Counted from the stretch's first letter, positions 18,215 through 28,389 are shown. The stretch is DNA of 64,000 nucleotides from Thalassotalea sediminis (GCF_030295915.1 NZ_AP027361.1:3596001-3660000), one strand, 5' to 3'. The notes: a model not told the origin generated them from the sequence alone. Numbers and translations are program-made.

Positions 18215-19117
18215 CTACGTATTCTCCTTGTTTTTTTTATTTATCAGTTGTTCCGCTAAAAAGCAGGCGCCATCCAAGGCGTTGCCTTTGGGGGGTATTA
18301 ATAATGCTAAAATTGAAGGGGTTAAGTATGGTTTGGTAGGTTCTGCAAGCCCACCGAGTAACACCACAGGCAATTGAAGATCACCTCTGGTTTTTGTTAT
18401 TAATCTTTCAACATTCTTTACATGTTGAGCTAATACCGCTTTAGCAGTAGGACATTCATCATTTAACTCAAATGCTAATGGCGCGATACTGGCAAAGTCG
18501 ATAGGCTTTGCCGTTGTCGACCATTGAATGAGTTTATCTCTGCCCGCCGATATTTTATGGCAAAGTGCTTTACCTAATGAGCTGACTATTTCGTTATTTG
18601 CTTCAAGCTCTGCCAGTATGGACTGAATAATTAGCACACCCAATTTAGCGCCACTTCCTTCATCGCCAATAGTAAACCCCCAACCACCTTTTAAAGCGCT
18701 ATGACCATTATCAGTAAGTGTCGCCCCTACAGAGCCTGTACCAAGCGAGATCATTGCCACTGGTTGGCCGGCATTAGCACCATACAAAGAGGTTTTAGCA
18801 TCAGTACAAAGTTCAAAACAGCGAAAGTCTTTAGCTAACTGATGAGTAAACTTATCTGACTTATCTTTATTACCTGCGCCAGCGAGACCTATCACAATGG
18901 AAATTTGTTCTCTACGGGCACCAGAAAGCGTTAGTAGCTGTTCAATTAAGCTTTCGCAAGTTCTAAGGGCTAGCTCAAAATCATTTGTTAAAGACGAAGC
19001 CCCACCCCTTACTTGCCATTGTTGTTCGGTGCCTAAACGTTGTAATCTAGCAATCGTTTTAGTACCGCCACCGTCGATACCTAAAATATAATCTGGATCA
19101 TTCTTTATGAGGTTCAT
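18215..19117 (-). CDS. BadF/BadG-type sugar kinase, probable MurNAc/GlcNAc kinase
   Basis: 300 residues from ATG 19117. It has the phosphate-binding LGIDGGGTKT near the N-terminus (residues 12-21), SLGTGSVGA and GGWGFTIGDEGSGAKLG, all typical of the BadF/BadG/BcrA/BcrD ATPase family. That family includes MurK of Clostridium acetobutylicum, which phosphorylates MurNAc and GlcNAc. Sitting directly before murQ, it should make MurNAc-6-P without a PTS. Start choice: GGAG lies 8 nt before ATG 19117. The in-frame ATG at 19123 overlaps the upstream stop as ATGA but is only 2 nt from GGAG, and the longer frame begins with TTG. Confidence 0.85.
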   Translation of the reverse strand: MNLIKNDPDYILGIDGGGTKTIARLQRLGTEQQWQVRGGASSLTNDFELALRTCESLIEQLLTLSGARREQISIVIGLAGAGNKDKSDKFTHQLAKDFRCFELCTDAKTSLYGANAGQPVAMISLGTGSVGATLTDNGHSALKGGWGFTIGDEGSGAKLGVLIIQSILAELEANNEIVSSLGKALCHKISAGRDKLIQWSTTAKPIDFASIAPLAFELNDECPTAKAVLAQHVKNVERLITKTRGDLQLPVVLLGGLAEPTKPYLTPSILALLIPPKGNALDGACFLAEQLINKKNKENT

Positions 19118-19119
19118 GC

Positions 19120-20709
19120 TCATCGCTCCACACAAGCATCAACGGGTATAGGCATCTCTTTTTTAGTGCCAAAAGAACAGACCAAAAATGAAACAAAAGC
19201 GCCAATACATAATTGCCATGTAAAGCCTAAATCAAAGATGAGTGATTCAGGTAAAAGTAGGGACATTACATAAGGCTGAAAACATAGAGTAATCAAGAAA
19301 CCAATAACTAAGGCAGCAAGTACCGATGTTGAATTACCACGTTGAGTAAACAGCGCAGTAAAAAACACACCTAATAAACCACTATATGAGAAAACCATCA
19401 CACTTAATGCAAACTTCAATAACGGCATATCAGTGTAACGTTGCCAATAAAAACAAAGGATTGCCATCAAGCATAAGGTAATGGCAACTAACGCCATGCC
19501 CACCTGTCCAGCTTTAACAAAATGCGATTCAGGCAAATTTGCTTTGTTCTTTTCTTTAAAAGGTCGATATATGTCATTAACCAATACCGATGACATTGAA
19601 TTCAAGCCAGAATTCAATGTTGAGAGTGCTGCCGCAATGATGCCTATTGTTACTAATCCTCGAACCCCTGCAGGAATCTCATTTAATACGTAGTACATAA
19701 AAATAGTGATTTTTTCACCTTGAAAGCTTTGTACTAAATCGCTCGCTGCTGCGGTATGCATAATGTCAGGGCGCTGATATAAGATAAATAGCAACAAGCC
19801 AATGATGATAAACAACAGCATGACAGGTATCACTAACGCAACAGATAGCAACATCGCTTTGTTGGCTTCTTTTACATTTTTACAGGTGAGTATTCGCTGT
19901 GTCATATCTTGATCCAAACCAAATGCAGCGAAGTTAAGTAAAACAAAGCCTGTAATGGCCGACCAAAAGTTAAACACACCAGAAGAGGAAAAATCCCAAT
20001 CAAATTTAAGCAAGGTTAATTTTGAATCGGCGCCAGGCGCTGGATACTGAAGAGCACCAATTATTTGTGTAAAGTTTGCTGGAATCGCTTGATATAAAAA
20101 ATAAATGACAAAAAACGCAGCACTGACATAAACGGCACATTGAATCACATCGCCGTAGATAACTGAACGAATACCGCCAAACACGGTATATAACAAACCT
20201 GCTGCAGTTAATACCATTGTTGAAATAATTACGCTATTAGCATCAATATTACCGAATAAAATCATCGATACTGCTAAAGCGGCCATATATAAACGAGCAC
20301 CACTGGCAAAAATTCGGCCAAACAAATACATCATGCCGGCTTGTTTTTTGGCTGCACTGCCCATTCGTTTTTCTAGCAACTCATAAACAGTAAACACTTT
20401 ATTTTGATAAAACTTGGGGATCAAAATGATACTAACTAGCACTGCCGCAACCACAGCACCAATATTGGTTGCTAAATAAGATAGGTCACCTTGGTAGCCC
20501 TGATCGGGCCCACCTAAAAAGGTTGCTGCTGACTGTGATGTTGCTAACACGGAGATAGCAACCATCCAGGTTGGGATCGTGTTACCACCAAGAAAGTAGT
20601 CTTGCGTATTGATAGATTTCTTACGATTAAAATAAAGGCCAGAGCCAATTAACAATGTGCCGTAAAGACCAAAAACAATCCAGTCTAATTCGGAGTATAC
20701 AGAAGTCAT
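19120..20709 (-). CDS. Sodium:solute symporter (SSS family), probable MurNAc importer
   Basis: 529 residues with about 13-14 hydrophobic segments spread along the protein, starting MTSVYSELDWIVFGLYG. A family-like region reads QDYFLGGNTIPTWMVAISVLAT. It is the first gene of the unit SSS-kinase-murQ-namZ, so the cargo is probably MurNAc, GlcNAc or a short muro-sugar, driven by sodium. This is inferred from context. ATG 20709 is preferred over an in-frame TTG at 20736 because AGAGG stands just before it. The candidate operator at 20742-20754 lies 33 bp upstream. Confidence 0.85.
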   Translation of the reverse strand: MTSVYSELDWIVFGLYGTLLIGSGLYFNRKKSINTQDYFLGGNTIPTWMVAISVLATSQSAATFLGGPDQGYQGDLSYLATNIGAVVAAVLVSIILIPKFYQNKVFTVYELLEKRMGSAAKKQAGMMYLFGRIFASGARLYMAALAVSMILFGNIDANSVIISTMVLTAAGLLYTVFGGIRSVIYGDVIQCAVYVSAAFFVIYFLYQAIPANFTQIIGALQYPAPGADSKLTLLKFDWDFSSSGVFNFWSAITGFVLLNFAAFGLDQDMTQRILTCKNVKEANKAMLLSVALVIPVMLLFIIIGLLLFILYQRPDIMHTAAASDLVQSFQGEKITIFMYYVLNEIPAGVRGLVTIGIIAAALSTLNSGLNSMSSVLVNDIYRPFKEKNKANLPESHFVKAGQVGMALVAITLCLMAILCFYWQRYTDMPLLKFALSVMVFSYSGLLGVFFTALFTQRGNSTSVLAALVIGFLITLCFQPYVMSLLLPESLIFDLGFTWQLCIGAFVSFLVCSFGTKKEMPIPVDACVER

Positions 20710-20741
20710 AAGCCCTCTATTCAAATATAAAAACAAGATTA

Positions 20742-20754
20742 GAATAATTTATTC
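20742..20754. promoter_or_regulatory. Candidate RpiR operator before the MurNAc uptake operon
   Basis: GAATAATTTATTC, identical to the site at 15058-15070, extended to AGAATAATTTATTCT here. It is centred ~39 bp upstream of the symporter ATG, in a 108-bp gap after the epimerase gene. Confidence 0.5.
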
Positions 20755-20817
20755 TTATCTTAGCACAATGATGTAATTAAATATAATTATTTAATGATTG
20801 AAATACTTCTTTTTAAA

Positions 20818-21912
20818 CTATTTAAGGTTTATCAACCCGTCAATTGATTCGATACCTAACCCAGGTAGGTTGTTCAACTTAATAAGAGACTTATCAAATA
20901 GCACACCACCCTTAACAGGATCAAAGCGTCCTAAAGCAGGACCATCAAGATCGATCTTGGTAATAACCGCTGATTTTGCGACAGCAAGATGAGCAGCAGC
21001 AGCTACAGCTATACTCCCTTCAAGCATACAGCCGATCATGCAATCTACTTGGTATGTTTTAGCGATATCTGCAATCGCTATCGCGTTAGATATACCGCCG
21101 GTTTTCATTAACTTTATATTAATAATATCAACACACTGGTTAGTGATAAGTTCAATAACTTGCTTTGGTGAAAATGCACTCTCATCTGCCATTATCGGCG
21201 TATTAACGCGATCACTAATGTATTTTAAACCTGCAAAATCATCTGCTTTAACGGGTTGCTCAATTAACTCAAGTTGTATGTCTGCACGTTCAAAAAGATT
21301 AGCAGCATAAACGGTTTGTTTCGCGCTCCACCCTTGGTTTACATCTAAGCGCAATAACACTTTATCGCCAACGGCCTGATGAATCGCTTTTACACGCTCA
21401 ACGTCTTCTAAAATATCATGTCCAATTTTTATTTTTAGAATATCAAAACCATTATCAATCGCTTCAAGTGAGTCGTTTATCATTTTATCGATTTGATCAA
21501 CACTAATCGTAACATCCGTTTTTAATGTATCGGCACTACCACCCAATAACTTGCTCAAGGGTGCCTTGTACAATTTTCCCCACAGATCATAAATGGCAAT
21601 TTCTAGGGCCGCTTTGGCACTGGTATTGTTCACCATGCTAGATTGAATAACCGAGATAATTCCATTAAGGTTTTCAATGTCCATTCCCCGTAATTTAGGC
21701 AAAAATACCAACTCAATTGCCGCAATAATGGAGCCATGCGTATCACCTGTTATTACAGGCGTTGATGGCGCAGAACCGTAACCGACGTCACCGGTATCTG
21801 TTTCAATAATCACGACTAAATCTTCGATGTTTTCAACCGTTCTCATTGACGTTTTAAAGGGTGTAATCAATGGAACAACTAATTTTGCAAAACGAATATT
21901 AGTAATTTTCAT
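20818..21912 (-). CDS. L-Ala-D/L-Glu epimerase (enolase superfamily)
   Basis: 364 residues, muconate-lactonizing-enzyme subgroup. Catalytic and metal residues line up with the Ala-Glu epimerases: Lys160 and Lys162 (LKIKIG), Asp190 (RLDVNQGW), Glu218 (LIEQP), Asp243 (MADES) and Lys267 (NIKLMKTGG). The spacing matches B. subtilis YkfB almost residue for residue. It converts L-Ala-D-Glu from murein peptides into L-Ala-L-Glu, which ordinary dipeptidases can split. AGGA stands 6 nt before the ATG. Downstream partner of the NlpC/P60 peptidase gene, a pairing also seen in the B. subtilis ykf operon. Confidence 0.92.
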   Translation of the reverse strand: MKITNIRFAKLVVPLITPFKTSMRTVENIEDLVVIIETDTGDVGYGSAPSTPVITGDTHGSIIAAIELVFLPKLRGMDIENLNGIISVIQSSMVNNTSAKAALEIAIYDLWGKLYKAPLSKLLGGSADTLKTDVTISVDQIDKMINDSLEAIDNGFDILKIKIGHDILEDVERVKAIHQAVGDKVLLRLDVNQGWSAKQTVYAANLFERADIQLELIEQPVKADDFAGLKYISDRVNTPIMADESAFSPKQVIELITNQCVDIINIKLMKTGGISNAIAIADIAKTYQVDCMIGCMLEGSIAVAAAAHLAVAKSAVITKIDLDGPALGRFDPVKGGVLFDKSLIKLNNLPGLGIESIDGLINLK

Positions 21913-21952
21913 TAGGCTTCCTTGTTGAACAAAATAGACACATTAACGGCAT

Positions 21953-23362
21953 TTAATGACTTCTTATTCGCTTAATATTGTATATTCTATCGATATAACT
22001 AGTGTTTTTTGACAGTTGTAATGGCAGTAATGGTGTCACAGACACACCGTTTAAGGTGCCACGATAGTATTGGTTATTTTGATCAAAATACGACATACCT
22101 TTTACATCATGAATTACGTATGGCTTACCTTGATCGTAGCCGAGAAACATCACAACATGTCCAGGAATATATAGTAAATCGCCAACCTCTAAACTATTAA
22201 TTGCAGATAGTTTTTCTTCAATTGTTGACGCTTTATTGAAATTTACATTAATTCCGTACTGGCTTTTTCCTTGCCACGTTGAATTACGTGGCATTACTAT
22301 GCCAAACGTTTTATAAACTTCGCCGACAAAGCCTGTACAATCTCGCGCATTATAATCATGACCCCAGCCATATCGTTCACCTAAAAACTTAAATGCTTGG
22401 TTAATAATATTTTCTTTCGTAAAAGGTAAGTAGCCAATACTAATATCCTGACTTTTTGCGATTAACGCGAGTGAAAACGCTAGTGTTCCTTTTTCATTTC
22501 GCACTGGCATACGCACAACATGAGAAGCGAATGGGTTTTGGCCGTGCAATTCGCCGCCTAAATCATCAGCGTTAACAAGTGGCAGTTTAACGCCCATATC
22601 TAATTGTACTTGAGAGATGCGATTATTATTTGGCACAAAGTTGGTAAATACCTTATCGCCGGTAACAACGATAAAATCTTCGGCTTGCATAAAGCGAGTA
22701 ATCTCATTTTTAGAGCCAATGGCAATAGCCTCTTTAGGCACCCACGCAAGATAATTATAGCTTCTTACTAATAGCCATTGTTGATCGGCACTTTCATGGA
22801 TAATCGCAACCGCTTCACCCGGAAAAATACCGGTTTCTTGAAAGCGATCTAGATCTGTATCCATGGCACTATTAAACACTCGGTCATGAGTAGGAAAAGT
22901 TCTCAACGAGCTGCGCTTTACCGCCAAGCCCCATTTCGTTGTTTGTGTCTCTTTAACGTTTTTCAAATTAACGTTGCTAAGATAACGATCAAAATGTGAC
23001 TTTTCTAATAATGTACCATCGGCATAAAAACGTTTGCTTGTTGGCACTGAACTGATTTTATTGATTAGCGCTATAACGTGCTGTTTAGTTAAAACATTAT
23101 CCATAGATAATGGGTCAACAACATAAGGGTTGTTATCAAACAACTTTTGATTGAATTGCTTAATCGCTGCCTGCGCCATTATTATCGATTGCTGTGCTTG
23201 CGGTTTTTTCCAGTACGATGAATGCAAATGCCCTTGGTGAATACCAATCACGTCAGACGCTAATGGCTTGCTCGTTTGATTTACATCATTAACACCGCTA
23301 CATGCTGTAATACCTATTATCGTAAGCGCAGCAAATACTGAAGCAGAGAAGCTAATTTTCAT
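21953..23362 (-). CDS. SH3 and NlpC/P60 domain peptidase, YkfC-like lipoprotein
   Basis: 469 residues. Lipobox GITAC puts the lipid anchor at Cys21. The middle (~140-310) holds two bacterial SH3-like segments, for example KRSSLRTFPTHDRVF and RSYNYLAWVPKEAI. The C-terminal NlpC/P60 domain has catalytic Cys342 (ARDCTGFVG), His402 (GHVVMFLG) and His418. YkfC-type enzymes cut the gamma-D-Glu-diaminopimelate bond of free stem peptides and release L-Ala-D-Glu, the substrate of the next gene's epimerase. As a lipoprotein it would act in the periplasm. GAGGA stands 6 nt before the ATG. Confidence 0.88.
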   Translation of the reverse strand: MKISFSASVFAALTIIGITACSGVNDVNQTSKPLASDVIGIHQGHLHSSYWKKPQAQQSIIMAQAAIKQFNQKLFDNNPYVVDPLSMDNVLTKQHVIALINKISSVPTSKRFYADGTLLEKSHFDRYLSNVNLKNVKETQTTKWGLAVKRSSLRTFPTHDRVFNSAMDTDLDRFQETGIFPGEAVAIIHESADQQWLLVRSYNYLAWVPKEAIAIGSKNEITRFMQAEDFIVVTGDKVFTNFVPNNNRISQVQLDMGVKLPLVNADDLGGELHGQNPFASHVVRMPVRNEKGTLAFSLALIAKSQDISIGYLPFTKENIINQAFKFLGERYGWGHDYNARDCTGFVGEVYKTFGIVMPRNSTWQGKSQYGINVNFNKASTIEEKLSAINSLEVGDLLYIPGHVVMFLGYDQGKPYVIHDVKGMSYFDQNNQYYRGTLNGVSVTPLLPLQLSKNTSYIDRIYNIKRIRSH

Positions 23363-23390
23363 TATCGTTCCTCATTACACCTGAATAAAG

Positions 23391-25265
23391 TTAAATGGAT
23401 ATTGGCAGTTTTCCTGCCGCTTTAATTTGCCCAGTAATAATTTCAGCTAAGCTATTAAACGCTGGGCCCGTGTAATCTTCGGTATCTGCAACTTGAAACA
23501 CCTTGCCATCAAAACTTGCTAATACCCAGTCAGAAATTTGATTAAATTTATCTAATTGATAAGGTGCTTTAAGCGAAACAAAAATACTATCGACGTGTTT
23601 TTCTTCTGCATATTTTAATATGTTGAGTGAGAAATCAGCATTGCTGTTTTTAGCCTTATCACTGCTGGCAATAACGTCGATGGCTTGCCCAAGCTCTACT
23701 GCAGTTTCTTGGCTATCACTCGCAACAATCAATAAGTCACTGTTATTGATTTGTTCGAAAGTCGCGGGGAGATCCATATCCTCTAAGCTAGAAGTAGTGA
23801 TTTCCCATGGCGCTTGACCGAGTTGTTGCGCAATATTATTCAAAGCAAACGTCATTGCATTAGCTTGTCTGTGTTTTGGGAACACCAAATGTATCTTTTT
23901 AGCCAATTTAATTTGTTGCGGGATCACATGGTTCGTTTTTATTTCGACGATAGATTGTTGCGCCAATGCGCGCTCTTTAGCTCGATGTTCTTTTGACGAT
24001 AAAATAGTCTTTGCTTGCAACAACCTTTCTGCTACTGATTGCTTAGAAAGCGTTATTTCTTCTTTTAATTGATCAATTCTTGTTACTGAATCTTCCAATT
24101 CCGCGAGCGATATTTCTTCAGACAACACTTTGTCGACTAAGCGGTCAATCAATGCTTTAAACCTCGGAATATCTGATGGCTGTCTGATCTTCATCGGCAT
24201 CATGGCGATATCCGCGCCAGCATTAAAGGTATGAATAACAGCTTCTTCTTCAGTAAAAAAGTTAGCAATGCCTGCCATGTCCAAGGCATCAGTGATAATA
24301 ATGCCATCAAACCCCATACGTTCTCTTAACAGATCCGTTAATATTTTTTTAGACAAAGTAGCGGGTTTTAACATGCTTTCCCCATGACGATTGATTAACT
24401 CACTATCATCTAACGCTGGGTATTGAATATGTGCAGTCATGATCATTTTAACGTCACTATTATCAATGGCATATTGAAACGGTAATAAATCAACTGACTT
24501 TACTGTTTCGAAAGAATGACTCACTTTAGGTAAACCTGTATGGCTATCAATAGCAGTATCGCCATGTCCTGGAAAATGCTTTAACGTGCCGATAACACCT
24601 TTGGTTTGCAGACCTTCAAGCATTGCTACACCTAACTCAGCAACCACTTCTGGCGCTTCACCAAATGAACGCACATTTATCACGGGGTTATTAGGATTAA
24701 TATTTACGTCGACATTCGGCGAATGATTAACATTTACTCCTAACGCTGCTAACTCTGAACCAATAACCTCGCCAACAATCGTTGCATATTTATTGCCATG
24801 GTTTTCATAGGTCGCACCAATGGCCATATTACCGGTAAAGGAAGTCGCAATTTCTCGTGGTAAGCGCACAACTCTGCCACCTTCCTGATCAATGGATATT
24901 AATAACGGTTTCGCACTTTTTGAGGCTAACGCTGCTTGCTGTAAATCTTCCGTTAACTGAATCGTCTGTTTTATACCCGTAAAGTTCTCAGCAAATAAAA
25001 TGATTGAACCTAATGAGGTATCTTTAATCAGGTGTTTTAAATCGTCAGGTAATTCGGTTACTGGCGTTGTACACTGGTTCTCAAGTGTAAATTCAACATG
25101 TTCCGTTAAATCGGCACAATAATAACGAATATCTAGCATGATTTTTTGCGCAACTTTTTGTGCAATAGCCTCTCGCTCTATTTGCCCTATAAACCAGACA
25201 ATCACTGCCACAAACACGCCAAAAATAAGCCCTAATAATACCTTACTGTTCAATCGATTTAACAT
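23391..25265 (-). CDS. nagZ: Family 3 beta-N-acetylglucosaminidase NagZ, two-domain and membrane-anchored
   Basis: 624 residues, against ~340 for cytoplasmic enterobacterial NagZ and 642 for the two-domain B. subtilis enzyme. An N-terminal TM or uncleaved signal (~9-27) points the enzyme to the periplasm. The GH3 TIM barrel has KHFPGHGDTAIDSHTGLP with the Asp240/His242 dyad, and the nucleophile Asp326 in IITDALDMAG. The 84-residue distance between them matches B. subtilis NagZ. A C-terminal alpha/beta domain follows (~430-620). It removes GlcNAc from GlcNAc-MurNAc fragments. Together with namZ, murQ and the neighbouring serine hydrolase it recalls the B. subtilis murQ-murR-murP-amiE-nagZ-namZ cluster. 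Confidence 0.92.
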   Translation of the reverse strand: MLNRLNSKVLLGLIFGVFVAVIVWFIGQIEREAIAQKVAQKIMLDIRYYCADLTEHVEFTLENQCTTPVTELPDDLKHLIKDTSLGSIILFAENFTGIKQTIQLTEDLQQAALASKSAKPLLISIDQEGGRVVRLPREIATSFTGNMAIGATYENHGNKYATIVGEVIGSELAALGVNVNHSPNVDVNINPNNPVINVRSFGEAPEVVAELGVAMLEGLQTKGVIGTLKHFPGHGDTAIDSHTGLPKVSHSFETVKSVDLLPFQYAIDNSDVKMIMTAHIQYPALDDSELINRHGESMLKPATLSKKILTDLLRERMGFDGIIITDALDMAGIANFFTEEEAVIHTFNAGADIAMMPMKIRQPSDIPRFKALIDRLVDKVLSEEISLAELEDSVTRIDQLKEEITLSKQSVAERLLQAKTILSSKEHRAKERALAQQSIVEIKTNHVIPQQIKLAKKIHLVFPKHRQANAMTFALNNIAQQLGQAPWEITTSSLEDMDLPATFEQINNSDLLIVASDSQETAVELGQAIDVIASSDKAKNSNADFSLNILKYAEEKHVDSIFVSLKAPYQLDKFNQISDWVLASFDGKVFQVADTEDYTGPAFNSLAEIITGQIKAAGKLPISI

Positions 25266-25336
25266 ATTTCCTCACGAATTCTCTCGAGATGATAAGTACG
25301 ACCAACGTACTTATTTTATTTCATTGTGATAGCTAA

Positions 25337-26917
25337 CTACTCGGTAATACGACGAAAGTTCAAATCGTCATAGTCAAAACTAGCGTCGATGTTATTATGC
25401 AAACGTTCCATCATTAACCCTGTGACCTTGCCATTGCTATCGATCACAAAGCGCGCCATCGCATCACCTTCTAAACTTCTATCGTCATACCAGACAATGA
25501 ACTGATGATCTTTGTGCTCTAGCATTTCACCCACCAATTTCTTTGACTTTAAGGATTGAAACTTCAACTGTTCATTTTCAAGGGAAATTTTTACTTGCCC
25601 AAACCATGGATCTTGATAAATACCTGCATAGGACGCTAAAGGTAGGGACACACTTTTTCTTTGTGGCTTGGTATTTGGCTCAGAAGTAAAAGCATTTTCA
25701 GCCTGCAATTTTTCGCGTCTTTTTTGTTGCCTTGCCACCTGAATCGCTAACCAATCTTGTTGTTCTATATCCATAAACATTTGAACAATACTGTTCATTA
25801 GGGTGCTACGCGCATAATATGAACTTTGATTAATCAAAACGATAACACCAAGATCTAACTCAGGAATTAACGTGATGTAAGCTAAATTACCCGATAATGT
25901 GCCGGTATGAGATACACGTTTGTAGCCATGCATATCAGCTAGGCCCCAACCTAAACCGTAAGATTTAAAGTTTGTATTGTCATATTTCTTTTCATTTTCA
26001 GACACAGACAAAATTGTATGAGGCGTCCACATTATTTCGCTTTGCTCGGCGCTAAAGAGTTTAACTCCCTCAGCGGAAACACCTCTATTCAATTGCGTAT
26101 CAACCCACGTCAATAAATCGTTAACACTGCACTTAATTCCACCAGCTGCAGCCATTACACTTTGTTTATGATAGGTTTGATTACGTTTAATCACTTCAAC
26201 GGATTCATTGATCAACCCATGTGGTTGCGCAATGTTTGTCATCTGTTGCTGAGGAACAGCGCCAGCAAAACAACGCTCCATCCCCAAAGGGGCCATAATG
26301 TTTTGTTCAACAAACTGTTCCCATGACATGCCGGTAATTTTGGCGACAACTTCACCAGCAACGATATAAAGCAAGTTATCGTATGCATATTCACTTCTAA
26401 ACCCAGAAGCAGGCTTTAAGAACTTCAAATTATTAATAATTTCAGTTCTACTAAAGCCAGCAGGTTCAGGCCAAAGCATTAAATCACCAGCAAAACGGGC
26501 TAAACCACTACGATGTGTTAAAAGGTCTGCAATGGTAAATTCCTTGGTAACCCAGTCATCATAAAGCGCAAAATTAGGTAAAATATCGACTACTTTACTC
26601 TCCCAACTGAGCTTACCTTGATCAATCAATATTGCGAGGGCTGCGCTATTGAACGCCTTGGTGGTAGAAGCAATTTTAAATAGTGTGTGCTGATCTACGC
26701 GCTCGGGCTTATTTACCTCTTGCACGCCATAGCCCTTATTTAGTAGAACTTTGCCGTCTTTTATAACGCCTACCGCTGCGCCGGGCACTTTAAATGTCGA
26801 TAATGTTTTTTGAACTAATCTGTCTACTTTATCTACATTAAACTGTGTTTTTTGCGCATATGACATGTGCGTTAGCGGCAAAAAAGCAACAGTAAAAATG
26901 AGTGGTAGAATTTTCAT
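25337..26917 (-). CDS. Serine hydrolase of the beta-lactamase family, possible AmiE-like amidase
   Basis: 526 residues. A cleavable signal (MKILPLIFTVAFLPLTHMSYAQ) is followed by a class C beta-lactamase fold with Ser84-T-T-Lys87, a YDN motif (Tyr179-Asn181) and SHTGTLSG. The C-terminal ~110 residues resemble DUF3471. The B. subtilis amidase AmiE (YbbE), which frees MurNAc from its peptide, is also of the beta-lactamase fold and is encoded next to nagZ and namZ. That makes MurNAc-L-Ala amidase activity a reasonable guess here, but a DD-peptidase or esterase role is equally compatible with the motifs. Located between the NhaC-like transporter and nagZ genes on the same strand. Confidence 0.82.
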   Translation of the reverse strand: MKILPLIFTVAFLPLTHMSYAQKTQFNVDKVDRLVQKTLSTFKVPGAAVGVIKDGKVLLNKGYGVQEVNKPERVDQHTLFKIASTTKAFNSAALAILIDQGKLSWESKVVDILPNFALYDDWVTKEFTIADLLTHRSGLARFAGDLMLWPEPAGFSRTEIINNLKFLKPASGFRSEYAYDNLLYIVAGEVVAKITGMSWEQFVEQNIMAPLGMERCFAGAVPQQQMTNIAQPHGLINESVEVIKRNQTYHKQSVMAAAGGIKCSVNDLLTWVDTQLNRGVSAEGVKLFSAEQSEIMWTPHTILSVSENEKKYDNTNFKSYGLGWGLADMHGYKRVSHTGTLSGNLAYITLIPELDLGVIVLINQSSYYARSTLMNSIVQMFMDIEQQDWLAIQVARQQKRREKLQAENAFTSEPNTKPQRKSVSLPLASYAGIYQDPWFGQVKISLENEQLKFQSLKSKKLVGEMLEHKDHQFIVWYDDRSLEGDAMARFVIDSNGKVTGLMMERLHNNIDASFDYDDLNFRRITE

Positions 26918-26969
26918 ATAAAATAGCCCTTAAATTACTTTACAGATTTATGCGTTAGATCATTAACGT

Positions 26970-28340
26970 TTATAAAAATGCGATACCATATAACGTATAA
27001 AGAATGAGTGTTAACGCACCGCCAAATAACGCGTAAGGTAGCTGTGTTTTAACATGTTCTAATAATTCACATCCCGAAGCGATTGCCGACACTGCTGTGG
27101 TATCTGATATCGGTGAACAATGGTCGCCAAAGACGCCGCCCCCAAGTATGGCCGCGATAATAAATGACGGAGGAAGTCCTAGTGCTTGAATTAACGGCAC
27201 ACCGATAGGGATTAAAATGGCGAAAGTTCCCCAAGAAGTCCCCGTAGAAAACGCAATAAACGCACCTGCTAAAAATAACATTGGCGCGATCATAAATACT
27301 GGCAGTGAGTCACCAACAATTTGAGCGACATAAACACCGGTACCGAGAATTTTTAAGCTCGCACCTAAAGTTAGCGATAATAGTACAATTGTAACCAGTG
27401 GCAATAACTCGCCCATACCGCCAAACCCAATTTTAACTAACTGGCCATGCGTGAATTTTTTCGTTGACAACATCATTGTATAAGCAACGATACACGCACA
27501 CACCGTGGCATATAATACCGACTTAGAGCCACTTCCATCAGCCAAGTTACCGTTTCCTGTCCAGAGCATAAAGCCGATCATACCTAGTACCATCGTTAGC
27601 AAAGGGACAAACATAAAACGTGCTTTTGTTGGTTCAAATTCATGTTTATGTTCTAACTCATGCGCTACTCTTGATTCGGCGCGCGCTAATGGCCCATGTA
27701 AGTTGCCAGTAAACGCGGTATACCAAACCATCATCAGTGCGATAATAGGATAGAAATTTAACAGTATTGTCCCCCACATTATTTCAGCGGCGCTCTGTTC
27801 AAATTCGTAGTTACTAAGTAACCCTAGTACAAAAGCGCCCCAGCCATTCAATAGCACTAAAATACATATAGGTGCGGCACTACTATCGATGATATAGGCT
27901 AACTTTGCTCGGCTCATTTTATAGCGATCAAACAAGCCTCTAGATACGATACCTGCTGTTAATACCGATAAGTTACTTTCAATAAAAATTGCCATGCCAG
28001 TGAAATTGGCCATAAATGCGACTTGGCGTTTATTTTTCCCCAAGCCCTTCGAAATAACATATTCAACCATCGCCGTTACACCGCCTGAATGGCGCATGAA
28101 GGCTAATACGGCACCGATGATCAAACTAAACATCAGAATACGCGTGTTACCTGGTGATCCTAAAATAGCAATAATGCGTTCTAGCGTGGCAATAGCACCA
28201 TGAAAAACGACACCTGCACCACTATCTGCCAGTAAAAGTTCAGAGGTAAAAATAGCTAGCAATAACGCTAAAATAACTTCCTTTTTCCATAAAACAATAA
28301 TGACAGCAACAATTGGCGGTAACAGTGAGTACCATTCCAT
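26970..28340 (-). CDS. NhaC-family sodium-coupled antiporter-like membrane protein
   Basis: 456 residues, about 11-12 membrane segments, beginning MEWYSLLPPIVAVIIVLWKKE. FSTGTSWGTFAILIPIGVPL and GGGVFGDHCSPISDTTAVSA are typical of the NhaC superfamily. ATG 28340 has AAGGA 6 nt upstream and is preferred over TTG 28346. Family members exchange Na+/H+ or Na+/malate-lactate. In this locus it could import a dipeptide or amino acid, or handle lactate. The sequence does not decide. It appears to be first in the unit hydrolase-nagZ-nlpC-epimerase, with a candidate operator 50 bp upstream. Confidence 0.8.
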   Translation of the reverse strand: MEWYSLLPPIVAVIIVLWKKEVILALLLAIFTSELLLADSGAGVVFHGAIATLERIIAILGSPGNTRILMFSLIIGAVLAFMRHSGGVTAMVEYVISKGLGKNKRQVAFMANFTGMAIFIESNLSVLTAGIVSRGLFDRYKMSRAKLAYIIDSSAAPICILVLLNGWGAFVLGLLSNYEFEQSAAEIMWGTILLNFYPIIALMMVWYTAFTGNLHGPLARAESRVAHELEHKHEFEPTKARFMFVPLLTMVLGMIGFMLWTGNGNLADGSGSKSVLYATVCACIVAYTMMLSTKKFTHGQLVKIGFGGMGELLPLVTIVLLSLTLGASLKILGTGVYVAQIVGDSLPVFMIAPMLFLAGAFIAFSTGTSWGTFAILIPIGVPLIQALGLPPSFIIAAILGGGVFGDHCSPISDTTAVSAIASGCELLEHVKTQLPYALFGGALTLILYTLYGIAFL

Positions 28341-28389
28341 ATTCAATCCTTAGTACGAACAAGATTAACGTAAATATACTTACAAATAA

